Source: Rubrivirga marina
GTDB lineage: Bacteria; Bacteroidota; Rhodothermia; Rhodothermales; Rubricoccaceae
Reading direction: 5' to 3'
Assembly: GCF_002283365.1 (NCBI RefSeq)
Contig: NZ_MQWD01000001.1
Coordinates: forward strand, 3,195,749-3,259,748
Length of the DNA stretch: 64,000 nucleotides
In this document: in pieces, positions 51,080-62,961 of the stretch
Position numbering within the stretch: the first letter of the stretch is position 1
Layout of the letters: each line of letters begins with the position of its first letter
The notes under the pieces: generated by a model
Database searches by the model: none
What the model saw: only the letters and a program-made list of their open reading frames with translations
What the model was told of the DNA's origin: nothing
Position numbers and translations under genes: made by a program

Positions 51080-51577
51080 CCCCGGGAGCGTCGGGCGGCG
51101 CGCGACGTCGGCGGGGTCCCACGTGACGGCGTCGCCCACCGCGAGGGTCCCCGACGACACCACCGAGGCGCGGAGGCCGCCGCGCCGGACGAGCGCGTCG
51201 AAGATCCGGTCCTGCCCCGTCACGCGGACGAGGTACTTGCACGGCGCGCACAGGCGGACGCCTTCGAACCGCGCGCCGCCGATGGCGAAGGGGACCCCGC
51301 GGAGGTCGTCGAGCGGCACGCCCTCGACGACGAGGTTGCGGCGGTGCTGGCCCTCGGCGATCGCGACGCCGAACTCGGCCTCGGCCGCCTCGATGGCCTC
51401 GGCGGCGATGAGCGTCACGTCGCGCCCCTTGCCGGGCCAGCGGCTGAACGACCCCTCGCCGGCGGCATACCGATCGCCTTCCAGCCCGCGCCCTGCGACC
51501 GCCTCGGCGCGGCCGACGCGGCGGACGGGGGCGCCCGCAGCCGGGGCCAGATAAATGTCAAGGAGACCACCAGGCAT
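51077..51577 (-). CDS. MOSC-domain protein
   Basis: A 166-aa MOSC protein, the fold that handles molybdenum cofactor sulfur. Features seen: AVAGRGLEGDRYAAGEGSFS at the N-terminus, LIAAEAIEAAEAEFG, HRRNLVVEGVPLDDL (the RNL motif) and the cysteine in GVRLCAPCKYLVRVTG. Stand-alone MOSC proteins carry or detoxify N-hydroxylated compounds or donate sulfur. ATG 51577 was preferred to the TTG at 51610. It is upstream of dnaG with 22 bp between. Confidence 0.9.
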   Translation of the reverse strand: MPGGLLDIYLAPAAGAPVRRVGRAEAVAGRGLEGDRYAAGEGSFSRWPGKGRDVTLIAAEAIEAAEAEFGVAIAEGQHRRNLVVEGVPLDDLRGVPFAIGGARFEGVRLCAPCKYLVRVTGQDRIFDALVRRGGLRASVVSSGTLAVGDAVTWDPADVARRPTLPG

Positions 51578-51633
51578 GGGACGGAACGGGGGCGAGGGCT
51601 CGTCGGTCAACGCCCTCCCCTCTCCCAGGTCCC

Positions 51634-51792
51634 ATGTCCGAAACGCCCACCTCCCCCCAGGACGCCGAGCCGACCGACGACGACATCACTCAGGTAGACC
51701 AGGAAATCCCGCCCACGCCGCAGGGCCGGGCCGACGACGACACGGACGTCCGTGACGACGACGGCGACACCGACGTCTCCCCCACCGACTAG
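51634..51792 (+). CDS. Small acidic protein, hypothetical
   Basis: A 52-aa ORF: MSETPTSPQDAEPTDDDITQ, VDQEIPPTPQGRADDDTDVR, DDDGDTDVSPTD. It is extremely acidic and probably disordered, with no motif. It lies just before egtB; the egtB GTG chosen here starts 4 bp after its stop. Its codon pattern fits coding, but short acidic ORFs arise by chance in this GC-rich DNA. It could instead be the 5' leader of egtB. Confidence 0.45.
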   Translation: MSETPTSPQDAEPTDDDITQVDQEIPPTPQGRADDDTDVRDDDGDTDVSPTD

Positions 51793-51796
51793 CGCC

Positions 51797-53125
51797 GTGC
51801 CCCTCGCCGCCACCGCCACCGACCTCGGCGCCCGATTCGCCGAGGTCCGCGCCTTTACCGAGTCGCTCTGCGACGGTCTCGCTACCGAGGACTTCGTCGT
51901 CCAGTCGATGGAGGACGTCTCCCCCACCAAGTGGCACCTCGCCCACACGACGTGGTTCTGGGAGACCTTCGTTCTCACGCCGTTCGCCGACGGCTACCAA
52001 CTCTACGACGAGCGCTACCCGTTCCTCTTCAACAGCTACTACGTCCAGGCCGGCGAGCGCCATTGCCGCGCCCAGCGCGGCTACCTCTCGCGCCCGACGG
52101 TCGAGGAGGTGTTCGCCTACCGTCGCCACGTCGATGAGGCGATGGCTGAGTTCCTCGACGGCTTCGCCGAGGCGGACCGGCCCGAGGTGGCCGACGTGAT
52201 CGAAGTCGGGCTCCACCACGAGCAGCAGCACCAGGAGCTGATGCTGACCGACCTCAAGCACGTGTTCGCCGTCAACCCGCTGCGGCCGGCATTCCGTGAG
52301 CCCGTCGACGTGCCGTCGGTCGACCCCGGTCCTCTCGGGTGGCGCCCTTTCGAGGCAGGGCTCCACGAGGTCGGGTTCGAGTCGCAGGACGCGACCACGA
52401 GCCGCGGGCGGTTCCACTTCGATAACGAGCGCCCGCGGCACCGCCAGTTCGTGGAGGCCTTCGAGATCGCCGACCGCCTCGTGACGTGCGGGGAGTACCT
52501 CGCGTTCATGGCCGACGGCGGCTACGACGACACGCCGCTGTGGCTGTCGCTCGGCTGGGCGTCGCGCGTCGAGAACGAGTGGACCGAGCCGTTCTACTGG
52601 GAACGCGACGAGGCCTCGCCGACCGGCTACTCCGTGTTCACGCTGTCGGGGATGAAGCCGGTCGACCCGAACGAGCCGGTCTCCCACCTCAGCTGCTTCG
52701 AGGCCGACGCGTTCGCCCGCTGGGCCGGCGCCCGGCTGCCGAGCGAGTTCGAGTGGGAGGTCGCCGCTCGGACGGTCTGGGACGGCACCGGTGACGCCCC
52801 CGGCCCCTTCGCCGACGCCGGCCGCTTCCACCCCACCCCGGCCGTGCCGGTCGGTGGCGACGGGACGCCCGCCGAGAGCCCCGCGCTCCGCCAGATGTAC
52901 GGCGAGGTGTGGCAGTGGACGCACAGCCAGTACACGCCCTACCCTGGCTACAAGCCCGTCGAGGGCGCCCTCGGAGAGTACAACGGCAAGTTCATGGCGA
53001 ACCAGTTCGTGCTCCGCGGCGGGAGCGTCGCCACGAGCCGGAGCCACATCCGCCCGACCTACCGCAACTTCTTCCCCCCCGACGCAACGTGGCAGTTCAC
53101 CGGCCTCCGCCTCGCCCGCTCGTGA
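51797..53125 (+). CDS. egtB: Ergothioneine biosynthesis sulfoxide synthase EgtB
   Basis: A 442-aa non-heme iron enzyme that joins a thiol (cysteine or gamma-glutamylcysteine) to hercynine. The N-terminal DinB-like domain holds the iron-binding histidines: [10 protein letters not shown] (H47 and H50 region) and the HX3HXE motif in HHEQQHQEL (H141, H145, E147). The C-terminal formylglycine-generating-enzyme-like domain shows [20 protein letters not shown] and [20 protein letters not shown]. The start is GTG 51797, because the ATG at 51752 would overlap the small acidic ORF. Its stop overlaps the egtD start (GTGA). Confidence 0.94.
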   Translation: MPLAATATDLGARFAEVRAFTESLCDGLATEDFVVQSMEDVSPTKWHLAHTTWFWETFVLTPFADGYQLYDERYPFLFNSYYVQAGERHCRAQRGYLSRPTVEEVFAYRRHVDEAMAEFLDGFAEADRPEVADVIEVGLHHEQQHQELMLTDLKHVFAVNPLRPAFREPVDVPSVDPGPLGWRPFEAGLHEVGFESQDATTSRGRFHFDNERPRHRQFVEAFEIADRLVTCGEYLAFMADGGYDDTPLWLSLGWASRVENEWTEPFYWERDEASPTGYSVFTLSGMKPVDPNEPVSHLSCFEADAFARWAGARLPSEFEWEVAARTVWDGTGDAPGPFADAGRFHPTPAVPVGGDGTPAESPALRQMYGEVWQWTHSQYTPYPGYKPVEGALGEYNGKFMANQFVLRGGSVATSRSHIRPTYRNFFPPDATWQFTGLRLARS

Positions 53126-54120
53126 CGCCGCCGTCCCTGCCGGAGGAGCCCGAACTGGAGACGGACGCGCCCGCCTCGGCCTTCGGCCGGGACGTGCTGG
53201 CGGGCCTCGCCGAGCGGCCCCGCGCGATACCGGCCAAGTACTTCTACGACGAGCGCGGCTCGCGCCTCTTCGACGCCATCACGCGGCTCGACGCCTACTA
53301 CCCCACCCGGACCGAGCGCCAGATCCTGCTCGACCACGCCGACGAGATGGTCGAGGCCATCGGCAAAAACGCGGCGCTGGTCGAATACGGGAGCGGGTCG
53401 AGCGAGAAGACGCGCATCCTTCTCGACGCCCTCCACGCGCGCCGGACGCTCGCGGCCTACGTCCCCATCGACATCTCGGCGGCGTTCCTGGAACAGACCG
53501 CCGTGTCGCTCCGAGAAGCCTACCCCGGGCTTCCGGTCCTCCCCGTCGCGGCCGACTACACGCGGGCCTTCGACCTCCCGGAGCTCCCGTCCGAGACCTC
53601 CCGCGTCGTCGTGTTCTTCCCCGGCTCGACGGTCGGCAACTTTACCCAGCCGGAGGCGCGCGACTTCCTCCGCCACGTCGCCGAGGTGGCCGGGCCCGAC
53701 GGCGCGCTCCTCATTGGCGTCGACCAGTGGAAGGACGAGGACGTCCTCCGCCGTGCCTACGACGACCCCGAGGGCGTCACGGCCGAGTTCAACCTGAACG
53801 TACTCCGCCGCATCAACCGCGAACTCGACGGGGACGCCGATCTCGACGCGTGGGCGCACGAGGTCCGCCTCGACGACGACCCGCCGCGGGTGGAGATGCA
53901 CCTCCGGTCCTTGGTAGACCAGACGCTGACCGTGCTGGGGGAGCGCTTCAGGTTCGAGGCCGGCGAGTCGATCCACACGGAGGACTCCCACAAGTTCGGC
54001 CCCGACGGGCTGGCCTCTCTCGCCGAGGACGCCGGCCTCGTGCGGCGCCGGCGGTGGACCGACCCCAGGGGCTGGTTCGCCGTCGAGCTCTACGAAACAG
54101 CCGACGCCCGACCGCACTAG
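53122..54120 (+). CDS. egtD: L-histidine N-alpha-methyltransferase EgtD
   Basis: A 332-aa SAM enzyme that trimethylates histidine to hercynine, the first step to ergothioneine. It has [20 protein letters not shown], the SAM loop [33 protein letters not shown], and [17 protein letters not shown]. The GTG at 53122 overlaps the egtB stop by four bases (GTGA), so they are coupled. Together the pair makes hercynine sulfoxide. The lyase (EgtE-like) needed for the last step is not in the window. A polyphosphate glucokinase gene follows after 8 bp. Confidence 0.95.
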   Translation: MTPPSLPEEPELETDAPASAFGRDVLAGLAERPRAIPAKYFYDERGSRLFDAITRLDAYYPTRTERQILLDHADEMVEAIGKNAALVEYGSGSSEKTRILLDALHARRTLAAYVPIDISAAFLEQTAVSLREAYPGLPVLPVAADYTRAFDLPELPSETSRVVVFFPGSTVGNFTQPEARDFLRHVAEVAGPDGALLIGVDQWKDEDVLRRAYDDPEGVTAEFNLNVLRRINRELDGDADLDAWAHEVRLDDDPPRVEMHLRSLVDQTLTVLGERFRFEAGESIHTEDSHKFGPDGLASLAEDAGLVRRRRWTDPRGWFAVELYETADARPH

Positions 54121-54128
54121 CTTCCCCT

Positions 54129-54908
54129 ATGGGCAAGAAGAAAAAGAAGGTCCCCCGCAAGATCCTCGGCGTCGACATCGGCGGGTCAGGGATCAAGGGG
54201 GCGCCGGTCCACACTAAGAAGGGCATCCTCCTCGAAGAGCGGCACCGGATCCCGACGCCGCAGCCGGCCACGCCGAAGGCCGTCGCCGAGACGATGCGGC
54301 AGGTGATGGAGGCTCACGGGTGGAAGAAGGCGCTCGGCTGCACGGTCCCGGGCCGCGTGGTTCGGGGCATCGTCCAGACCGCGGCCAACATCGACGACTC
54401 GTGGATCGGGACCGATGCGCAGAAGCTGTTCAGCGACACCTGCGGCGTCCCCGTCGCCGTCCTCAACGACGCCGACGCGGCCGGACTGGCCGAGATGACG
54501 TTCGGCGCCGGCAAGGGGGCGAATGGCACCGTGCTCCTCCTGACGTTCGGGACGGGCATCGGCAGCGCGCTCTTCACCGACGGCCACCTCGTGCCCAACA
54601 CGGAGTTCGGCCACATAAAGTTCGACAAGCGGATCGCCGAGCACGTCGCGGCGGACTCGATCCGCTCGAAGGAGCACCTGTCGTGGGAGCGCTGGGCGAA
54701 AAAGCGCGTGCGACCCGTGCTGGCGATGTACGAGTTCATCCTCTCCCCCGACCTCATCATCGTCGGCGGTGGCGTCAGTCGACCCGACCGGTGGGAGCAG
54801 TTCGGGAAGTTCTTGGACACGAAGGCCCGGATCGTCCCCGCCGCCCTCGGTAACGAGGCGGGCATCGTCGGCGCGGCGCTCGCGGCCCGGCGCATGCTGA
54901 AGGGGTAG
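54129..54908 (+). CDS. ppgK: Polyphosphate glucokinase (ROK family)
   Basis: A 259-aa ROK-fold kinase with the pattern of polyphosphate-dependent glucokinase. [15 protein letters not shown] carries the phosphate-binding DIGGSGIK. The catalytic aspartate is in [13 protein letters not shown], and [12 protein letters not shown] with NTEFGHIKF follow. The N-terminus is a lysine-rich stretch ([11 protein letters not shown]) unusual for the family. The enzyme phosphorylates glucose with polyphosphate, and a ppk1 gene to make that donor lies about 5 kb away. It starts 8 bp after egtD and may share its transcript. Confidence 0.9.
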   Translation: MGKKKKKVPRKILGVDIGGSGIKGAPVHTKKGILLEERHRIPTPQPATPKAVAETMRQVMEAHGWKKALGCTVPGRVVRGIVQTAANIDDSWIGTDAQKLFSDTCGVPVAVLNDADAAGLAEMTFGAGKGANGTVLLLTFGTGIGSALFTDGHLVPNTEFGHIKFDKRIAEHVAADSIRSKEHLSWERWAKKRVRPVLAMYEFILSPDLIIVGGGVSRPDRWEQFGKFLDTKARIVPAALGNEAGIVGAALAARRMLKG

Positions 54909-55028
54909 GGCTCGCGGGGACGGGGGTCCAGGGAAATGGGAATCGGGCAGATGGCGGCGCCAGTCGGCGCGATCATGTCCTGCCTCTCCGTTGGCTCTGC
55001 CGGTTCCCATCTCCTCCCCCCGCTATCC

Positions 55029-55952
55029 GTGATCGAGCTTGACCGCGACGCCCCGCTTCCCCTCGCCGAGCAGCTCGTCGAGGCCATGCGGTACGAGATC
55101 GCCTCGGGCCGGTACCGGCCGGGGGCCCGGCTGCCCTCGACACGGCAGCTCGGGGACCAGCTCGGGATCTCGTTCCACACGGTCCGCAAGGGGTACCAGC
55201 GACTGGCCGAGGAGGGCATCGTCGACGTCCGGCGGGGCGGCGGGTACATCGTCGTCGAGCGCCAGGCGCTGTCCCGGGCCGAGCGGCTGGAGCGGGGGGC
55301 CGGCGTCGTCGAGGAGGCGCTACACAAGCTGGTCGGCCTCGGGCTCAGCGACGACGAGGTGGACTACGTCGTCCAGGAGGGGCTGCAGTTTTTCGAGCGG
55401 CCGGGGCCGAGGCGGACGCTCGTGTTCGCGGCGGGCTACCGGGAGCTGGCGGAGAGCGGAGCGGAACAGGCCGGGGCCGCGCTCCAAGAGCGGGTGACGC
55501 CGTCGTTGCTCACGGAGCTCACCGCGCTCGATGCGCTCGACGGGCTCGTCGTCGCCCTCCCCGATCTCCGCGCAGCCCGCCGCGCACGCCCGCAGGCCGA
55601 GATCGTCGGCGCGGCGGTCGAGTACCCGCTCGACGTGTTGGAGCAGATCGCGCGGCTGGGGCCCGGCGAGTCGCTCGGGCTCGTCACGCGGCACGCCGAC
55701 GCCGTCGCGCCGCTCTCCGACGAGCTCCGCCAGCGGACGGGGTTTGCCGGCCCGCTCCTCGGCCTGCCCGTCGACGCCGACCGGCGGCAGCTCGAGACGG
55801 TCGTCCGCCAGTCGGCGTTCGTGGCGTTCACGCCGCAGGCCCGCCGGCGCGTCCGCCCCGTGCTGACGGCGCTCGACACGCCCAACGCCGAGCTGGCGCC
55901 GACGCTGGCGCCGGCCTCGCTCGCCCGCCTCCGCGACGCCCTGGCGGTGTGA
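55029..55952 (+). CDS. GntR-family transcriptional regulator with an unusual effector domain
   Basis: A 307-aa regulator. The winged helix-turn-helix is clear: PLPLAEQLVEAMRYEIASGR, YRPGARLPSTRQLGDQLGI and SFHTVRKGYQRLAEEGIVDV, followed by RRGGGYIV. This matches the GntR fold (YtrA/YhcF-like spacing). The C-terminal about 230 residues do not look like the FCD, UTRA or aminotransferase effector domains. They read as an alpha/beta domain (LDGLVVALPDLRAARRARPQ, LVTRHADAVAPLSDELRQR) that may bind a small molecule. GTG 55029 starts directly before the domain. The upstream 120 bp contains no clear operator. Confidence 0.85.
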   Translation: MIELDRDAPLPLAEQLVEAMRYEIASGRYRPGARLPSTRQLGDQLGISFHTVRKGYQRLAEEGIVDVRRGGGYIVVERQALSRAERLERGAGVVEEALHKLVGLGLSDDEVDYVVQEGLQFFERPGPRRTLVFAAGYRELAESGAEQAGAALQERVTPSLLTELTALDALDGLVVALPDLRAARRARPQAEIVGAAVEYPLDVLEQIARLGPGESLGLVTRHADAVAPLSDELRQRTGFAGPLLGLPVDADRRQLETVVRQSAFVAFTPQARRRVRPVLTALDTPNAELAPTLAPASLARLRDALAV

Positions 55953-56066
55953 GGGAGACAAGGAGCGGTCCCTGTCGAGACGGCGGAACGCGTCCGACGG
56001 CCGGACCGCCTCCCCCGACGACCGGGCCCCGGGGGCTTCCCGACTCCCGCACACGGGACGGGCCCC

Positions 56067-58568
56067 TCACCCCAACGTCGACCGTTCCTCGGTGGTGGGC
56101 CTCTCCTCGTTGGCGTCCGGGGCCGCGTCGGCGGCCACCTCGAGCTCGTCGGACGCGGCGTCGGTCGCGGCGCCGTCGCCGGAGGGCGCCTCCTCTTCCG
56201 CCTGGTCGGGGTAGCGGACGCGGAAATGGTAGATGCCGCAGAGGAGCCCGTGGAACGCCTCCTTGATCCGCGCGAGGTCCGCGAACGTGAGCGCGGACTC
56301 GTCGAGCTGGCCGTCGGCGACCCGGGCCGCGACGATGGCGTCGATGAGCGACTCCAGCCGCCTCGGCGTCGGCTTCGAGAGGCTCCGCGAGGCGGCCTCG
56401 ACCGAGTCGGCCAGCATGACGATGGCCTGCTCGTTCGTCTGCGGCCGCGGGCCCGGGTACCGATAGTCCGACTCGTCGACGACCGACGGGTCCTCCTCGG
56501 CCTCCTGCGCCTTCCGGTAGAAGTACTCGATGAGTCCCGTCCCGTGGTGGCTCGCGATAAAGTCGATGACGACCTCCGGGAGGTTCTGCTCCCGACCGAG
56601 TTGGACGCCCTCCTTGACGTGCGCCGCGATGACAAGCGCGCTCATCGACGGCTTCAGCTTCTCGTGCGGGTTGTCGCCGGGCTGCTGGTTCTCGATGAAG
56701 TACTCCGGCTTCAGCATCTTGCCGATGTCGTGGTACAGCGCGCCGACGCGAGCCCGGAGCGCGTTCGCGCCGACCGCGTCCGCGGCGGCCTCAGCGAGGT
56801 TGGCGACCTGGAGCGAGTGGTTGAACGTGCCCGGCGCCTGCATCGACAGCTTCTTCAGGAGCGGCCGGTTCGTGTCGGAGAGCTCGAGGAGGGTCATGTC
56901 GGTCGTCACGCCAAAGACGCGTTCCATGCCCCAAAGGACGGGCGCCGCGAGCAGGATGAGCGCGGCGTTGACGGCGACGGCGACGAGGTCCGCCCAGAAG
57001 TCGGACGTGAACGGGTCGGCGCGGAGCAGCTCGTGGCCCAGCAGGACGAGGGCGTACGCGAGGAGCACGAGGCCGGCCGAGGCGAGGATCTGACTCCGGT
57101 TCTTAACGTCGCGGACAGAGAACACGGCCAGCACGCCGACAATGAGCGTGGCGAACGTGAACGGGAAGTTGTACCCAAACGCGAGCCCGCCGATCGCCGC
57201 CAGCGTCAGGGTCGCGAAGCTCCCCACGCGGCTGTCGAACACGATCGTCAGCAGGATCGAGGCCAGCGAGACCGGCACCACGTAGATCGCGCCCCCCCAC
57301 TCCACGGCCCCCGCGACGAGGTACCCGAAGATGACCGCGCCAAGGACGATGCACGCCAGGGTGAACTGGCGGAGGTCGGCGAAGAGGGTCGGGCGGAGGA
57401 GGTACGTGTAGAGGAAGAACAGGGCGATCGCCGAGAACACGAGGATCGTCCGGCCGAGGACCGTCACGATCCACTTCTTGTCGCCGCTCCGCTCGCGCTG
57501 CGCGTAGTCCAGCGACTGGAGCATCTCCCAGCGCTCCTGCGTGACCTCGTCGTAGCGCCGGATGATGATCTGGTTCTCCCGCACGCGCCCGCGCGTGGGG
57601 AGGACCGACTGGAGCGTCTGCTCGCGCATCCGCTGCGTAGCCTCCGCGTCGTAGACCAGCGACGGGTCGAGCACCGAGGCGAACAGGGCCGCGCCGATCG
57701 CGACGGTGTCCGGCTTCTGCGGGAACGCTGCGAAGAGGCTCCTTCGAGCCAGCGTCGACGCCTGGTTGTAGCCGACGACGTCGCTCCGCTGTCGCTCCGT
57801 CTCGCTCCGCTCCTCGATGTCCTGCACGAGCAGCGTCGGGGCGCGCACGGAATCGATCGGGACGTCGAGGACGCCGCGGGCCAGCAACTCGCGCGCGATC
57901 CGGCCGGCCTCGCCGAGCAGACGGTCGTCGAGCGTCGGCCCACCGGCCCGGCCCGTCGCCACGTCGTAGGCGGAGGCCAGGAGGAGCTGCCACTGGCGCG
58001 GGCTGAGGCTCAGCGTCAGCGCCTCCCGCTGCGTCAGGTACTGGACCGAGTCGCGGCGGACGGCCGCGCGGAGCGCGTCGATGTCGGGCGGCGTCTCGCG
58101 GTCGGGGTCCGCCTCGCGGGCGTCGGCGAGGCGCGCGCCCGCCTGACGCCAGTCGACGTAGGCCACGAAGGCCGAGTCGAGCCGGGCGTCGACCGAGTCG
58201 AGCCGGGCGAGCGTCTGCGCTAGGGCCTCCGGCCGCTCCCGGAAGATGGGGGACTCCGAGCGGAGGACCGAGTCGCGGCGCGACGCGAACGTCGAGTCGG
58301 GCAGCCGGATCGAGAAGTCGAACGGCGCGACGACGTCGTCCTGCTGCCACACGTCGCCGGGCTCGGCGGTCCCGTCGTACACCGTGACGTTGGGGAACGC
58401 GAGGAGGGCGAGCGTCGCGAGCGCGAGGAAGAGGCCGACGCGAGAGAGCACCTCCTGCCGCGACATCCTGGGCGTTTCGCGCTCAGGGCGACGGTCCGCA
58501 CGGAGCCCCGCCCGGCGGGAGTACCGGCCGGGCTTGGGCGAGAGACCGAGGCGGTCGAGGAAGCTCAT
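56067..58568 (-). CDS. 7TM-HD family phosphodiesterase (PgpH/YqfF type, probable c-di-AMP hydrolase)
   Basis: An 833-aa membrane protein. The N-terminal helix (about residues 45-60) is followed by a large extracytoplasmic 7TMR-HDED domain (SIRLPDSTFASRRDSVLRSE onward). Seven helices (about 390-560) come next, then a cytosolic HD domain with TFNHSLQVANLAEAA, the ALYHDIGKM HD pair, IASHHGTGLIEYFY and VMLADSVEAASRSL. PgpH homologues degrade c-di-AMP, which controls potassium and osmotic balance. The ATG at 58568 overlaps the symporter stop (ATGA), which supports it over 58466. The C-terminal 50 residues are acidic and probably disordered. Confidence 0.93.
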   Translation of the reverse strand: MSFLDRLGLSPKPGRYSRRAGLRADRRPERETPRMSRQEVLSRVGLFLALATLALLAFPNVTVYDGTAEPGDVWQQDDVVAPFDFSIRLPDSTFASRRDSVLRSESPIFRERPEALAQTLARLDSVDARLDSAFVAYVDWRQAGARLADAREADPDRETPPDIDALRAAVRRDSVQYLTQREALTLSLSPRQWQLLLASAYDVATGRAGGPTLDDRLLGEAGRIARELLARGVLDVPIDSVRAPTLLVQDIEERSETERQRSDVVGYNQASTLARRSLFAAFPQKPDTVAIGAALFASVLDPSLVYDAEATQRMREQTLQSVLPTRGRVRENQIIIRRYDEVTQERWEMLQSLDYAQRERSGDKKWIVTVLGRTILVFSAIALFFLYTYLLRPTLFADLRQFTLACIVLGAVIFGYLVAGAVEWGGAIYVVPVSLASILLTIVFDSRVGSFATLTLAAIGGLAFGYNFPFTFATLIVGVLAVFSVRDVKNRSQILASAGLVLLAYALVLLGHELLRADPFTSDFWADLVAVAVNAALILLAAPVLWGMERVFGVTTDMTLLELSDTNRPLLKKLSMQAPGTFNHSLQVANLAEAAADAVGANALRARVGALYHDIGKMLKPEYFIENQQPGDNPHEKLKPSMSALVIAAHVKEGVQLGREQNLPEVVIDFIASHHGTGLIEYFYRKAQEAEEDPSVVDESDYRYPGPRPQTNEQAIVMLADSVEAASRSLSKPTPRRLESLIDAIVAARVADGQLDESALTFADLARIKEAFHGLLCGIYHFRVRYPDQAEEEAPSGDGAATDAASDELEVAADAAPDANEERPTTEERSTLG

Positions 58569-60133
58569 GGGCTCGTGGGACGCTCCGCCGCCGCATCGGC
58601 TCCCGCGTGGCGGAGCGCGAGCAGGCTGCCGAGCACGACCATGAACACGCTGCCGATCACGGGGTAGAGCGGCCACGCGACGGCCCGGAGCCCCAGCGTG
58701 TCGCGAATGGCCGCCGACGGGCGCCAGTCGAGCGTCCACGAGCTGGTCTCGGTGCTCCACCAGAGCCCGAAGATCAGGAGCACCATCGCCGCGATCGTGA
58801 CCACGAACGCGACCATCGCGTCCGTCTGGCGGGCGCGGCGGGACAGGAGGCCCAGGGCGAACGCCCCGAGCAGGCCGCCGTACGTGAACCCGGCGATCCC
58901 GAGGCCTAGCTCGACGACCGGGTTGTCGAGGCCGGTGAACAGCATCGCGAAGCCGACGAACACGCCGGCCCACACGAGCGTGAGCACGCGGCTGAGCGCG
59001 AGCGCCTTCTCCGGCGTCTCGGGCGCGTGGCCGAACCGCTCCAACAAGTCCATGAGCGTCGAGCCCGCGAGCGCATTGAGCGACGACGACAAGGTGCTCA
59101 TGGCCGCGGCCACGATGCCGGCCAGCAGCAGCCCCCGAAGCCCGGGCGGCATCTCGTTGAGGATGTACATCGGGAACACCTCGTCGCCGCGCGTCAGGCC
59201 GAGGTCGGCGAGGGGGGCACCGCCGTAGTGGACCCACAGCATCAGCCCGACCAGCAAGAACAGGGCGAACTGGACCGCGACGACGATCCCGCTCCAGACC
59301 ATCGCCTTCCGGCCCTCCTCGAGGGTGCGGCACGCCAGGATCCGCTGGACGATGAGTTGGTCGGTCCCATGCGAGGCCATCGAGAACACGGCGCCGCCGA
59401 GGACGGCGACCGGCAACGCGTACGGCGAGGTGAGCATGACCCCGAGGCCGTCGGCCATCCCGAGGTCGAGGAGCTGGAGCTTGCCCGCCTCGGCGGCCGC
59501 GGCCCAGGACCCGGCCATCGGGGATACGGCCAGGAGGACGACCGCCAGGACGGCTCCGCCGACGTAGATCCCCATCTGGACCACGTCCATCCACACCACC
59601 GCCTTGAGGCCGCCGACGTACGTGTAGGCCGCCGTCACGACGCCGATCGCGAGGATCACCGTCGGGTACCCGACCTCGAACCCGGCCGCGCGGGCGACCA
59701 CCTGGATCGGGATCGCCGTCGCGAACAGGCGCACGCCGTCGGCCAGCAGCCGCGTGACGAGGAACGTGACCGACGCGAGCCCCCGCATCCCGTCGCCGAA
59801 GCGGTCGCCGAGGAACGCGTAGGCCGTCTGGAGCTCCCCACGGAAATACCGAGGCAGGAGAACGTAGGCCACCACGACGCGCCCGATTACGTAGCCGATC
59901 GTGAGTTGGAGGAACGTCAGCGCGCCCCCGTACGCCACGGCAGGGACACCGATGACGGTCAGCGTGCTGGTCTCCGTCGCGACGACCGAGAAGCAGACGG
60001 CCCACCACGGGAGGTCGCGGCCGCCGAGGAAGTAGTCCCGCGTCGAGGTCTGCCGCCCGCCGGCCTTGAGGCCGAAGGCGACGATGCCGACGGCGTAAAG
60101 CACGAGGACGGCGAAGTCGAGCGGCGTGAGCAC
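58565..60133 (-). CDS. Sodium:solute symporter family transporter
   Basis: A 522-aa transporter of the SSS family with about 13 helices. Typical blocks are YFLGGRDLPWWAVCFSVVAT, ETSTLTVIGVPAVAYG, AAYTYVGGLKAVVWMDVVQM and AAAMSTLSSSLNALAGSTLM, where the Na-site serines lie. The substrate (sugar, proline, pantothenate or other) is not evident. It overlaps the HD gene and is 3 bp from the DUF6913-like gene. A sodium symporter coupled to a c-di-AMP hydrolase would fit osmotic control (inference). Confidence 0.94.
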   Translation of the reverse strand: MLTPLDFAVLVLYAVGIVAFGLKAGGRQTSTRDYFLGGRDLPWWAVCFSVVATETSTLTVIGVPAVAYGGALTFLQLTIGYVIGRVVVAYVLLPRYFRGELQTAYAFLGDRFGDGMRGLASVTFLVTRLLADGVRLFATAIPIQVVARAAGFEVGYPTVILAIGVVTAAYTYVGGLKAVVWMDVVQMGIYVGGAVLAVVLLAVSPMAGSWAAAAEAGKLQLLDLGMADGLGVMLTSPYALPVAVLGGAVFSMASHGTDQLIVQRILACRTLEEGRKAMVWSGIVVAVQFALFLLVGLMLWVHYGGAPLADLGLTRGDEVFPMYILNEMPPGLRGLLLAGIVAAAMSTLSSSLNALAGSTLMDLLERFGHAPETPEKALALSRVLTLVWAGVFVGFAMLFTGLDNPVVELGLGIAGFTYGGLLGAFALGLLSRRARQTDAMVAFVVTIAAMVLLIFGLWWSTETSSWTLDWRPSAAIRDTLGLRAVAWPLYPVIGSVFMVVLGSLLALRHAGADAAAERPTSP

Positions 60134-60136
60134 GGG

Positions 60137-62961
<2,825 letters not shown>

